Below are positions 17,199 to 25,095 of a DNA stretch of 27,809 nucleotides, piece after piece. The position numbers were made by a program, and so were the translations under genes. The DNA comes from Salinisphaera sp. UBA6602. Its GTDB lineage: Bacteria > Pseudomonadota > Gammaproteobacteria > Nevskiales > Salinisphaeraceae. Under the pieces are notes generated by a model. That model was not told the DNA's origin. It did no database searches and saw nothing but the letters and a program-made list of their open reading frames with translations. The stretch spans positions 1 to 27,809 of the forward strand of contig DJIE01000164.1 of the NCBI GenBank assembly GCA_002433465.1. The letters are read 5' to 3'. Position 1 is the first letter of the stretch. Each line of letters starts with the position of its first letter.

Positions 17199-18431
17199 TC
17201 AGGCCGCGGCGGCCGGTTCCAGCAGTTCGATCCAGTGACGCACCGGCACGCCGGCGGCGGATTCCAGATGCAGCTGGCAGCCGATATTGGCGGTCACGAT
17301 GACGTCCGGCTCGCCGGCCTGCAGCGACGCGAGCTTGTTCGAACGCAGCTCGTTGGCCATGGTCGGCTGCAGGATGGAATAGGTCCCGGCCGAGCCGCAG
17401 CACAGGTGCGGATCGCGGACGTGGGTCAGTTGATAGCCCGCCTGGGTAAGAATTTCGGCGACGTTGTCGTGCAGCTGCGGTGCATTCTGCAGCGTACACG
17501 GCGGGTGGTAAGCCACCTGTCGGCCGTGGCCGAGGTCGCCAAGCTGGCTGAGGTCTTCTTCGGCAAGCACGTCGCTCAAATCGCGCGCCAGCGCCGATAC
17601 GCGCGCGGCTTTTTCGGCGTATTCCGGGTCGTTGCGCAGCATATGCCCGTACTCGACCACCGAGGCACCACAGCCGCTGGCGGTGAGCACGATCGCCTCG
17701 GCGCCGTCCTCGATATACGGCCACCAGGCGTCGATGTTACGGCGTGCGAAGTCGTTGGCCTCTTCGCGATGGGACAGATGCTGGGAAAGCGCGCCACAGC
17801 AGCCGCTGGCCTTGGGTGCAACCAGGCGCACGCCAAGCTGCGAGAAGATGCGCGCCGCATGAGCATTGGTATTGGGCGCGGCGACCGGCTGCACGCAGCC
17901 GTCGAGCACGAGCATGGTGCGTTGTGCATTCTCGGCCTTGGGCCATGCCAGGGCCTTACGTCGCGGCGGCATCTTCTGCTTGAGCGGCGCGAGCGGGCCC
18001 ACCAGCAGCGGCTTGAACAGATGGCCAAGGGCGAAAAAGAAGGCGAAGCGGTTGCGATAGGCCACGATATGGCGCAACAGCCAGCGCAGCACGCGTTCGT
18101 GGCGCGGGCGCTCGACCTGCTGCTCGACCAGTTCGCGGCCGATATCGGCGAGCTTGGCGTATTCCACGCCCGACGGACAGGTCGTTTCGCAGGCGCGACA
18201 GGTCAGGCAGCGGTCGAGATGCGTCTGCGTCTTCTGCGTCGGTTTCTCGCCTTCGAGTACCTGCTTGATCAGATAGATACGCCCGCGCGGGCTATCGCGT
18301 TCGTCGCCCAGCAACTGATAGGTGGGGCAGGTCGCGGTACAGAAACCGCAGTGCGTACAGGCACGCAGAATACGATCAGCTTCTTGGCCGTCCGGGGTAT
18401 CACGCAATTGCGGGATGATGGAAGTCTGCAT
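17199..18431 (-). CDS. glcF: glycolate oxidase iron-sulfur subunit
   Basis: GlcF carries electrons from the flavin subunits of glycolate oxidase (GlcDEF), which oxidises glycolate to glyoxylate at the inner membrane. It has 410 aa. Two 4Fe-4S ferredoxin-type motifs are clear: C25-x2-C28-x2-C31-x3-C35-P and C75-x2-C78-x2-C81-x3-C85-P. Two cysteine-rich CCG domains follow, one with GCCGALSQHLSHREEA and one with HLCCGSAGTYSILQP. The ATG is 13 nt downstream of the glcE stop, so this is the last gene of glcDEF. A hairpin follows it. Confidence 0.96.
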   Translation of the reverse strand: MQTSIIPQLRDTPDGQEADRILRACTHCGFCTATCPTYQLLGDERDSPRGRIYLIKQVLEGEKPTQKTQTHLDRCLTCRACETTCPSGVEYAKLADIGRELVEQQVERPRHERVLRWLLRHIVAYRNRFAFFFALGHLFKPLLVGPLAPLKQKMPPRRKALAWPKAENAQRTMLVLDGCVQPVAAPNTNAHAARIFSQLGVRLVAPKASGCCGALSQHLSHREEANDFARRNIDAWWPYIEDGAEAIVLTASGCGASVVEYGHMLRNDPEYAEKAARVSALARDLSDVLAEEDLSQLGDLGHGRQVAYHPPCTLQNAPQLHDNVAEILTQAGYQLTHVRDPHLCCGSAGTYSILQPTMANELRSNKLASLQAGEPDVIVTANIGCQLHLESAAGVPVRHWIELLEPAAAA

Positions 18432-18444
18432 GGTAAAGGCTCGT

Positions 18445-19509
18445 CTAAAGCTCGGGGTAGATACGGCCCGGATTCAGGATGCCGGCCGGATCCATGGATT
18501 TTTTCAGGCGCTGTTGCAGGGCCAGGATCGATTCGCCGATCGGATGAAAGCGCGGTTGCGCATCGCCGCGATAGACCGTGGCATGGCCGCCGGCCTCCTT
18601 GACGACACGACGCAGGGCAACGGCCTCCATATCGGTTTGCACCCAGCGCTGGGCGCCGCCCCAGTCGATCACGCAATCGCCGTCGATATCGAGCATGGCG
18701 GCGGCCGGGGGCAGGGAAACACGCCACAGCGGGCGATCGTCGCTCGCAAAGAAGGGACGCTCGTGCTCACGTACCGCGCGCCAGAAGGTGGTGTCGTCGT
18801 CGAGCGTTTCGCCGCCGAGCTTCTCGCAGGCGGAGTCCACCGACGATGTCGCCCCGGCCAGTCGAAGATACGTCTTGCCGTCTTCCCAGTAGGCCGCGGT
18901 GATGGGCCAGGGTTTGCGCTGCCAGTCGCTGATCTGCTGGAGCGCCTGGGCAGCGCTGTGTTCGAACACCCGTGTAATCTGGGTACGCGCGACGGGCAGC
19001 ACCTTCAGGCTCACGTCGAGCAACACGCCCAGGGTGCCGTAGGCGCCGGCCATCAGCCGCGACAGGTCGTACCCGGCCACGTTCTTCATCACCTCGCCGC
19101 CGAAGCGCAGTATCTGGCCCTGGCCGTTGATGATCCGACAGCCCAGCACGAAGTCGCGGGCCGCGCCGGCGAAGGGCCGCGCCGGGCCGGACAGGCCGGT
19201 GGCGATGGTCCCGCCCAGGGTGGCGTTGGCGCCGAAATGCGGTGGCTCGAAGGCCAGCATCTGGTGCGCGTCGGCCAATACGTTTTCTAGCTCGGCCAGC
19301 GGCGTGCCCGCGCGCGCGGTCATCACCAGTTCGCCGGGCTCGTAGTTCACCACGCCGGCATGGCCGGTCACATCGAGGGTTTCGCCATCGACGGCTTCGC
19401 CGAGGAAATCCTTGCTGCCGCTGCCGCGCAGATGCAACGGCGTGGCGTGGGCGAACGCCTCGGTCACGCGCTCGCTGAGTTGTTGGCTCTGATCGGCAGA
19501 GGTCGTCAC
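18445..19509 (-). CDS. glcE: glycolate oxidase FAD-binding subunit GlcE
   Basis: The second, smaller flavin-type subunit of glycolate oxidase, 354 aa. It is a trimmed relative of GlcD. FAD-binding motifs include PLHLRGSGSKDFLG (24-37), a PP-loop-like GELVMTARAGTPLAEL (59-74) and FGANATLGGTIATGLSGPARPFAGAARDFVLG (92-123). GEVMKNVAGYDLSRLMAGAYGTLGVLLDVSLKV (138-170) follows. The start is GTG (19509), overlapping the glcD stop by 4 nt (GTGA), so it is translated by coupling to glcD. Confidence 0.95.
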   Translation of the reverse strand: MTTSADQSQQLSERVTEAFAHATPLHLRGSGSKDFLGEAVDGETLDVTGHAGVVNYEPGELVMTARAGTPLAELENVLADAHQMLAFEPPHFGANATLGGTIATGLSGPARPFAGAARDFVLGCRIINGQGQILRFGGEVMKNVAGYDLSRLMAGAYGTLGVLLDVSLKVLPVARTQITRVFEHSAAQALQQISDWQRKPWPITAAYWEDGKTYLRLAGATSSVDSACEKLGGETLDDDTTFWRAVREHERPFFASDDRPLWRVSLPPAAAMLDIDGDCVIDWGGAQRWVQTDMEAVALRRVVKEAGGHATVYRGDAQPRFHPIGESILALQQRLKKSMDPAGILNPGRIYPEL

Positions 19510-21011
19510 AGTCGCTCCAGTTCTGGGAAGGGCAGTTCACCGTTATGTACGTGCATGGCGCCGAATTCGGCACAGCGGTGCAGCGTGGGCACGGCCTTGC
19601 CGGGGTTGAGCAGACCCTTGCTATCGAACGCCTGCTTGACGGCATGGAACTGGGTCAGTTCGTCCGGCGGGAACTGCACGCACATCTGGTCGATCTTTTC
19701 TACGCCCACGCCGTGTTCGCCGGTAATCGTGCCGCCGTGTTCCAGGCACAGTTCGCAGATCGCGCCGCCGAATTCCTCGGTGCGCTCCAGTTCGCCCTCG
19801 ATGTTCGCATCGTAGAGAATCAGCGGGTGCAGGTTGCCGTCGCCGGCATGAAAGACGTTGGCGACACGCTGCCCGTATTTCTTGGACAGCTCGCCGATGC
19901 CGATCAGTACGTCAGCCAGCGCCTTGCGCGGGATGGTGCCATCCATGCAGTAGTAGTCCGGCGAAATCCGGCCCATGGCCGGAAACGCCGCCTTGCGGCC
20001 GGCCCAGAAGATGGCGCGCTCGGCGTCATCGCGCGACACCCTAACTTCGGTCGCGCCTTCGCGTTCGACCACCTCGCGTACGTCGGCGATATGCTCGTCC
20101 ACCTCGGCATGGGTGCCGTCGACTTCGCACAGCAGAATCGCCGCGGCGTCGGTCGGATAGTCGGCGTGCACGAACTCTTCGGTGGCCACGATCGCCGGGT
20201 TATCGAGCATTTCCAGCCCGGCCGGCACGATGCCGGCCTGAATGATCGCCGCGACGGCGTCGCCGGCCTTGCGCACGTCGTCGAAGGCAGCGAGCACGAC
20301 CTGGGCACGTTCGGGCTTGGGCAGCAGCTTGACCACCACCTGGACGATCACGCCGAGCAGGCCTTCGGAGCCGGTCATGAGTGCCAGCAGATCGTAGCCG
20401 GGGGTATCCAGAGCCTCGCTGCCGATGGTCATGCGCTCGCCTTCGACGGTCACGATCTCGAGCTCGATGATGTTGTGCGTGGTCAGACCGTACTTCAGGC
20501 AGTGCACGCCGCCCGAGTTTTCGGCCACGTTGCCGCCGATCGAACAGGCGATCTGCGACGAGGGGTCGGGGGCGTAGTACAGGCCGAGATCCGATACCGC
20601 TTCCGAAATCGCGAGATTGCGGACGCCGGGCTGAACCGTGGCGCGGCGGTTGGCGGTATCGATATCCAGAATCTGTTTGAACTTGGCCAGCGACAACAGC
20701 ACGCCGTTTTCCATCGGCAGGGCGCCGCCGGACAGGCCGGTGCCCGCACCGCGCGCGACAACGGCCACGTCATTGGCGTAACAGACCTGCATGGCGATCT
20801 GTACCTGCTCGATCGTCTCGGGCAGCACCACGATCATCGGCAGCTTGCGATAGGCGGACAGGCCATCGCATTCGAAGGGGCGCAGGTCCTCTTCGGCATG
20901 CAGTACGACGTGTTCCGGGAGTTTGGCGACCAGCTTGTCGATCAGCTGGGCCTTGTCGGGGCGCGAAGCAAGCACCTGTTCCGCGGCGTCCGCGATAGCG
21001 GTATCGGCCAT
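19506..21011 (-). CDS. glcD: glycolate oxidase FAD-linked subunit GlcD
   Basis: The main catalytic flavoprotein of glycolate oxidase (FAD-linked oxidase type 4), 501 aa. Visible are VVARGAGTGLSGGALP (84-99, FAD pyrophosphate loop), SIGGNVAENSGGVHCLKYGLT, GSEGLLGVIVQVVVKLLP, the C-terminal FHAGDGNLHPLILYD and GTITGEHGVG. D-lactate dehydrogenases of the same fold are the main alternative, but the glcE and glcF partners settle it. The ATG is preceded by GGAG (21019-21022). That site directly follows a terminator-like hairpin and T-run. No glcC regulator gene is seen in the window. Confidence 0.96.
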   Translation of the reverse strand: MADTAIADAAEQVLASRPDKAQLIDKLVAKLPEHVVLHAEEDLRPFECDGLSAYRKLPMIVVLPETIEQVQIAMQVCYANDVAVVARGAGTGLSGGALPMENGVLLSLAKFKQILDIDTANRRATVQPGVRNLAISEAVSDLGLYYAPDPSSQIACSIGGNVAENSGGVHCLKYGLTTHNIIELEIVTVEGERMTIGSEALDTPGYDLLALMTGSEGLLGVIVQVVVKLLPKPERAQVVLAAFDDVRKAGDAVAAIIQAGIVPAGLEMLDNPAIVATEEFVHADYPTDAAAILLCEVDGTHAEVDEHIADVREVVEREGATEVRVSRDDAERAIFWAGRKAAFPAMGRISPDYYCMDGTIPRKALADVLIGIGELSKKYGQRVANVFHAGDGNLHPLILYDANIEGELERTEEFGGAICELCLEHGGTITGEHGVGVEKIDQMCVQFPPDELTQFHAVKQAFDSKGLLNPGKAVPTLHRCAEFGAMHVHNGELPFPELERL

Positions 21012-21023
21012 GGGCGATCTCCG

Positions 21024-21066
21024 AAAAAAAGGGGCGACGGGGCGCGGCCGAACGGCCGCTGCGTCG
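21024..21066 (-). terminator. hairpin with T-run between phoH and glcD
   Basis: On the minus strand a compact stem GCGGCCG-TT-CGGCCGC (21044-21059) is enclosed by CGACG/CGTCG. Four bases later a run of seven T follows (complement of 21024-21030). It fits termination of the gcvR-bcp-phoH transcript. The glcD ribosome-binding site begins two nt after the T-run, so it may instead act as an attenuator in the glcD leader. Confidence 0.65.
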
Positions 21067-21080
21067 CTAGATTATCGGGT

Positions 21081-22490
21081 TCAAAGTTTATCAGAGGCGT
21101 AATGGGCCAGCCGCGAGCGCTCGCCTCTGGCAAGCGTTACGTGGCCGGCATGACGCCAGTTGCGGAAGCGATCTACGACATTGGTCAAACCCGAGGTCGT
21201 TTCCGTGAGATAGGGCGTATCGATCTGGGCCAGGTTGCCCAGGCACACGAACTTGGTGCCCGGCCCGGCGCGCGTGATCAGGGTCTTCATCTGCTTGGGG
21301 GTAAGATTCTGGGCCTCGTCGAGGATGACGAAGCGTTCCAGGAACGTACGCCCGCGCATGAAGTTGACCGAGCGAATCTTGATGCGCTTGGCCAGCAGTT
21401 CGTTGGTGGCGGCCCGTTCCCAGTCGGAGCCGCCGCCGGTGCCGGTCAGCACTTCGAGGTTATCCATCAGCGCGCCCATCCAGGGCGTCATTTTCTCTTC
21501 CTCGGTACCGGGCAGAAAGCCGATATCGTCGCCTACCGGAACGGTCACGCGGGTCATGATGATTTCGCGATAGCGCGACTCGTCCAGCGTTTGCGCCAGG
21601 CCGGCGGCCAGGGTGAGCAGGGTCTTGCCGGTGCCGGCCGCACCCAGCAGGGTGACGAAATCGATATCCGGGTCCATGAGCAGGTTCAAGGCGAAGTTCT
21701 GTTCGCGGTTGCGTGCATGCACGCCCCAGACAGACTGCTTGCCCACGCGATAATCCTGGGCGAGTTCGAGCACGGCGCTGTCGCCCTCGATTTCGCGGCT
21801 GATCAGCTCGATATCGTTTTCGTGGTCGAAATGCAGCAGCTCGTTGAGATGCCAGTCGGCGATCTGCGGGCCGCGCAGGCGGTAGAAGGCGTTGCCGGCC
21901 TCCTGCCAGGACTCCATGGTCTGCCCGTGCGTATCCCAGAAATCGTCGGGCAGGGTGGCATGACCGGTATAGAGCAGGTCGAGGTCTTCCAAGACCTTGT
22001 CGTTGATGTAGTCCTCGGCCTCGATACCGATAACCGACGCCTTGATGCGCAGGTTGATGTCCTTGGACACCAGCACCACTTCCGACTCGCCGAAGACGTT
22101 ACGCAGCGCCAGCGCGCTTAGCAGGATCGAGTTGTCGGCCTTGTTGCCGGGCAGCATCGTCGGCAGGGCGCCTTCGGCGGGCCGGGTTTCGAAATACAGC
22201 CGGCCGCTGGCATGGGGCGCGTCGTCCTTGCGGTGGCCGTTGAACTCGATGCCGGCGTTCAGCGCCAGGCCGGCGTCGATTTCCGAATGCGTCTTGTGCG
22301 CCATCAGTTCGTCGAGGAAACGACTCACCTGACGCACGTTGCGTGCGACTTCCGATACGCCTTTCTTGCCGGCATCCAGTTCTTCGAGCACCACCATTGG
22401 AATGAAGATGTCGTGTTCCTGAAAGCGAAACAGCGCAGTCGGATCGTGCATGAGCACGTTGGTGTCGAGAACGAACACGCGGCGGGACAT
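21081..22490 (-). CDS. PIN domain / PhoH-like ATPase
   Basis: A two-domain PhoH-family protein, 469 aa, of the PIN-PhoH (PhoH2/YlaK) type. The N-terminal PIN domain (VFVLDTNVLMHD with Asp9, MVVLEELDAGKKG, VSKDINLRIKA) is a nuclease fold. The C-terminal PhoH domain has Walker A GAAGTGKT (283-290), PVGDDIGFLPGTEEEKMTPWMGALMD and Walker B VILDEAQN (388-395). Mycobacterial relatives show sequence-specific RNA unwinding and cleavage, so RNA metabolism is likely, but the role here is unknown. It lies 40 nt after bcp and is probably co-transcribed. A terminator-like hairpin follows. Confidence 0.93.
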   Translation of the reverse strand: MSRRVFVLDTNVLMHDPTALFRFQEHDIFIPMVVLEELDAGKKGVSEVARNVRQVSRFLDELMAHKTHSEIDAGLALNAGIEFNGHRKDDAPHASGRLYFETRPAEGALPTMLPGNKADNSILLSALALRNVFGESEVVLVSKDINLRIKASVIGIEAEDYINDKVLEDLDLLYTGHATLPDDFWDTHGQTMESWQEAGNAFYRLRGPQIADWHLNELLHFDHENDIELISREIEGDSAVLELAQDYRVGKQSVWGVHARNREQNFALNLLMDPDIDFVTLLGAAGTGKTLLTLAAGLAQTLDESRYREIIMTRVTVPVGDDIGFLPGTEEEKMTPWMGALMDNLEVLTGTGGGSDWERAATNELLAKRIKIRSVNFMRGRTFLERFVILDEAQNLTPKQMKTLITRAGPGTKFVCLGNLAQIDTPYLTETTSGLTNVVDRFRNWRHAGHVTLARGERSRLAHYASDKL

Positions 22491-22530
22491 AGCGATTCCC
22501 TTGGGTTTGGATGCGCGAATGGGCGATGGG

Positions 22531-22998
22531 TCAGTCGAGTGCGCGCACGCAGTCGAGCACTTCCTGGGCGTGCTCGGCTACCTTGACGCCGCGCCAGACC
22601 TGGCGCACCACGCCGTCGCCATCGATAACGAACGTGCTGCGCTCGATGCCGATGTGCGTGCGCCCGTACATGTTCTTTTCCTTGAGCACGCCGAAGGCGT
22701 TGCAGAGCTTTTCGTCGGCATCGCTGATCAGATCGAAGGGAAAGTCGTACTTGGCACGAAAGTTCTCGTGCTTGCGCAGGGAATCGCGGGAGACGCCCAC
22801 GATATCGGCGCCGGCGGCCTGGAACTGGTCATACAGATCGCGAAAGGCCTCGCCTTCCTGGGTGCAGCCCGGCGTGTTGTCGCGCGGATAGAAATAAAGC
22901 ACGAGCGTGCGACCGGCAAAGTCCGATAGCGCAAGCTTCTTGTCGCCGGTGGCGGGTGCCGAAAAGGCGGGGGCGCGTTCCTTGGGTTGCAGCGTCAT
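22531..22998 (-). CDS. bcp: peroxiredoxin of the BCP/PrxQ family
   Basis: A thiol peroxidase (thioredoxin-dependent) that reduces hydrogen peroxide and organic peroxides in the cytoplasm. I chose the ATG at 22998, giving 155 aa beginning MTLQPKERAPAFSAP, the usual length and N-terminus. The frame stays open upstream to 23112, but those 38 residues overlap gcvR and look noncoding. The peroxidatic cysteine is Cys45 in YPRDNTPGCTQEGEAFRD. The resolving Cys five residues later (Cys50 in E. coli) is Glu here. Arg81 fills the place of the helix-alpha3 Cys of some PrxQ proteins. Cys99 and one near the C-terminus remain. It is therefore probably a 1-Cys or atypical enzyme. It follows gcvR, as in E. 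coli. Confidence 0.93.
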   Translation of the reverse strand: MTLQPKERAPAFSAPATGDKKLALSDFAGRTLVLYFYPRDNTPGCTQEGEAFRDLYDQFQAAGADIVGVSRDSLRKHENFRAKYDFPFDLISDADEKLCNAFGVLKEKNMYGRTHIGIERSTFVIDGDGVVRQVWRGVKVAEHAQEVLDCVRALD

Positions 22999-23047
22999 GG
23001 TCGCGAAGAACTCCGGTAATACAGCGGTAATGCAACGTGATGTGCGG

Positions 23048-23587
23048 TTATGTCTTGATCGGGTCGAGCAGGCCGTCGGCGTGGAGGTCGTCACAGACGT
23101 CCATGAAGGCATCGCGCAAGGTCTGCGGGTGATGCGTGGTGGGCACGTTGACCGCGAGGTGCATGGTGCACATCAAAGCGCCGGTCAGGCCGGATTCGTA
23201 GGACTGGGCGCTGATTTCGACCACCTGCGTGCCCTGGTCGGTGAAGAAGTCGAGCAGTTCGCCGAGCAGGCCCGCCTGCTGCGGCGCCACCACTTCGGCG
23301 GCATAGGGACGAAAATCGGGCTGTGATGCCGGCGGTCGGGCATGCTCGAACTGCACGGATACGCCCAGGTGCTCGGCAAGGCCGGGCAGGGCGCTTTCCA
23401 TTTTGCCCATGGCGCTCCAGTTGCCCCGCAACAGCATCGAGGCCGAAAACTGGTCGCCCAGCGGCGTGATGCGGCATTCGCTGATCTCGCAGCCGCGGCG
23501 GGCGATCGCGCCGACCAGGTCGCGCGCGAGGTTGTCGCGATTGCTACCCAGCGCCACGATCGACAGATATTTCTTGATTTCCGGCAT
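23048..23587 (-). CDS. gcvR: GcvR-like double-ACT regulator (glycine cleavage system)
   Basis: A 179-aa protein of two ACT domains: about 5-80 (KYLSIVALGSNRDNLARDLVGAI, GCEISECRITPLGDQFSASMLL) and about 95-170 (YAAEVVAPQQAGLLGELLDFF, EISAQSYE). In E. coli GcvR binds GcvA and glycine to repress the glycine cleavage operon. The frame extends to a TTG at 23608, but the ATG at 23587 with CAGG upstream gives MPEIKKYLSIVALG, which aligns better with the family start. The neighbours dapA (divergent) and bcp are the same as in E. coli. No gcvA is visible, so the partner is unknown. Confidence 0.85.
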   Translation of the reverse strand: MPEIKKYLSIVALGSNRDNLARDLVGAIARRGCEISECRITPLGDQFSASMLLRGNWSAMGKMESALPGLAEHLGVSVQFEHARPPASQPDFRPYAAEVVAPQQAGLLGELLDFFTDQGTQVVEISAQSYESGLTGALMCTMHLAVNVPTTHHPQTLRDAFMDVCDDLHADGLLDPIKT

Positions 23588-23667
23588 GAGCCTGACGTTG
23601 TCCTGCAACCGATGAGCGGTCGTAAAAGCCGGCTATGGTAGCACTACACGTTATGTGTTCACGTGGT

Positions 23668-23697
23668 TACAATGCGCGCCCAATCGCTGTAGGAGAG
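23668..23697 (+). promoter_or_regulatory. possible -10 box and ribosome-binding site of dapA
   Basis: TACAAT (23668-23673) is a plausible -10 hexamer, though the -35 about 17 nt upstream is poor. AGGAGAG (23691-23697) is a strong Shine-Dalgarno 4 nt before the GTG and supports that start. If both are used, the leader is short. Confidence 0.4.
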
Positions 23698-23701
23698 AAC
23701 A

Positions 23702-24607
23702 GTGGCGCAGGCAAACGCACAACTGGGTGGCAGCATGGTGGCGATCGTTACGCCCATGCATGCCGACGGCAGTGTCGACTGGGATAGCTTCGAGCGACTC
23801 ATCGACTGGCATATCGCCGAGGGTACCGACGGTATCGTCGCGGTGGGCACCACCGGCGAGTCGGCCACGCTCGGCTTTTCCGAGCATGACGAAGTGATCG
23901 AACGCACGGTGGAGCTGGTCGACAAGCGGGTTCCGGTGATTGCCGGCACCGGCGGCAACGCCACCGACGAAGCGATCCGCCTGACGCGTCATGCCAAGCG
24001 TGCTGGTGCCGATGCCTGTCTGCTGGTATGTCCCTACTACAACAAGCCGACACAGGAAGGGCTCTACCGTCACTTTCATGCCATCGCGATGGCGGTGGAT
24101 ATTCCGCAGGTGCTCTACAACGTGCCGAGCCGCACCGGCGTGGACATGCTGCCGGAGACGGTCGCGCGCCTGGCGCATATCGATAACATCGTCGCACTCA
24201 AGGAAGCCAAGGGCTCGATCGAGCGTATTCACGCCCTGATCGAGGAAGTTGGCGACGGCATCGATATCTTCACCGGCGATGACGGGACCGCCATGGAATC
24301 GATGCTTGTCGGTGGCAAGGGCGACATCTCGGTTACCGCCAACGTGGCGCCGCGCCTGATGCACGAAATGTGTGCGGCGGCCATTTCCGGTGATCGCCAG
24401 AAAGCCGAAATGCTCGATGCCAAGCTGCAGCCGCTGCACAGCGCACTGTTTCTGGAGCCGAACCCGATCGCCGTGAAGTGGGCGTTGTACCAGATGGGTT
24501 ATATCGGCCCGGGTATCCGTCTGCCCATGACGCCGCTGGCGGACCATTTCCACCAGCCGGTGCTCGATGCCTTGAAGTCGATGGGGCTGCTCGACGAAAA
24601 AGTCTGA
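23702..24607 (+). CDS. dapA: 4-hydroxy-tetrahydrodipicolinate synthase
   Basis: Condenses pyruvate with aspartate semialdehyde, the first committed step to lysine and diaminopimelate. At 301 aa it is a class I aldolase-type TIM barrel. Signatures are VGTTGESATL (48-57), PYYNKPTQEGLYRHF (111-125), the catalytic Tyr139 in LYNVPSRTG and the Schiff-base Lys167 in VALKEAKGS. FTGDD and GGKGDISVTANVAP are also typical. The start is GTG (23702), supported by AGGAGAG just upstream; Met12 is a weaker alternative. In E. coli bamC follows dapA, but here an exopolysaccharide locus does. Confidence 0.97.
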   Translation: MAQANAQLGGSMVAIVTPMHADGSVDWDSFERLIDWHIAEGTDGIVAVGTTGESATLGFSEHDEVIERTVELVDKRVPVIAGTGGNATDEAIRLTRHAKRAGADACLLVCPYYNKPTQEGLYRHFHAIAMAVDIPQVLYNVPSRTGVDMLPETVARLAHIDNIVALKEAKGSIERIHALIEEVGDGIDIFTGDDGTAMESMLVGGKGDISVTANVAPRLMHEMCAAAISGDRQKAEMLDAKLQPLHSALFLEPNPIAVKWALYQMGYIGPGIRLPMTPLADHFHQPVLDALKSMGLLDEKV

Positions 24608-24610
24608 ACC

Positions 24611-24643
24611 GAGTAGGCGGCCGTTGTGATCCGCCCGGTTTTG
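24611..24643 (+). terminator. possible terminator after dapA
   Basis: GGCGG (24616-24620) pairs with CCGCC (24631-24635) and is followed by TTTT (24639-24642). The stem is short with a 10-nt loop, but the position just after the dapA stop fits. Confidence 0.4.
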
Positions 24644-24695
24644 TCCTATGGTGAAGGCATCATATCGAACGAGCCTTAGGCTCCTATAACACGCT

Positions 24696-25001
24696 ATGCG
24701 CAAGTTTCTAATCGCAGCCGCACTCATTGCCTTTTCCGCGCCGGGCGCCGTCTGGGCGCAGTCGGCCACGGATGGTGCGTCCAATGGCGCTGGCGCTGCC
24801 GGCAATGGCGCGCCGGGCAATGGCAGTGTCGCTGGCGGCGGTGCCGCGGGCTCCAGTGCCGCCGTGAGCAGTTCGGCCGTGCTCGCCGGTGTGGGTGTCG
24901 CAGCCGTAGTCGGCGGCGCGCTGGCGCTATCCAACAGCGGTGGCAGCAGCGACGACGATGTGGTGACGACCGGCACCACGGGTACCACTGGTACGAATTA
25001 A
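24696..25001 (+). CDS. yjbE: YjbE-family small secreted protein, first copy
   Basis: A 101-aa protein with a clear signal peptide (MRKFLIAAALIAFSAPGAVWA, cleaved before QSATDG). Next is a Gly/Ala/Ser/Asn-rich low-complexity stretch (about 25-58), a hydrophobic segment of about 22 residues (SAVLAGVGVAAVVGGALAL), an Asp cluster (SSDDD) and the tail VVTTGTTGTTGTN. This layout, and the four-gene context, match the YjbE family of exopolysaccharide production, whose E. coli member also ends in a Thr/Gly run. The molecular role is unknown. The Shine-Dalgarno is poor (AGG about 15 nt upstream). A homologous second copy follows. Confidence 0.75.
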   Translation: MRKFLIAAALIAFSAPGAVWAQSATDGASNGAGAAGNGAPGNGSVAGGGAAGSSAAVSSSAVLAGVGVAAVVGGALALSNSGGSSDDDVVTTGTTGTTGTN

Positions 25002-25029
25002 ACCGCCGTTCGTCGACTTATTCTTGCGG

Positions 25030-25050
25030 TTTACCCGGCGAGCCGGTAAA
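25030..25050 (+). other. hairpin between the two yjbE copies
   Basis: TTTACCCGGC (25030-25039) pairs with GCCGGTAAA (25042-25050) with one bulged C and a 2-nt gap. There is no T-run after it. It might be an RNA-processing or stability element. Confidence 0.35.
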
Positions 25051-25095
25051 TTCGCGTACAAGGCTACAAATTCAGCCGTTCACGGGAGTGATGTG

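Noticed and set aside
19545..22121. An 858-aa open frame on the plus strand antisense to glcD and phoH
   Set aside because: It spans two clear genes on the other strand, has no recognisable domain, is rich in His/Gly/Ala/Asp/Arg as expected from reversed GC-rich codons, and crosses the phoH-glcD gap. Long antisense frames are common at this GC.
22999..23112. N-terminal extension of bcp
   Set aside because: The extra 38 residues are Ser/Thr/Arg-rich, overlap the end of gcvR, and the family begins at MTLQPKERAPAF.
24671..24690. Possible Rcs-type box or -10 (TATAAC) upstream of yjbE
   Set aside because: The match to an RcsAB box is poor, and TATAAC at 24685 would place the start site at the ATG with no usable -35.
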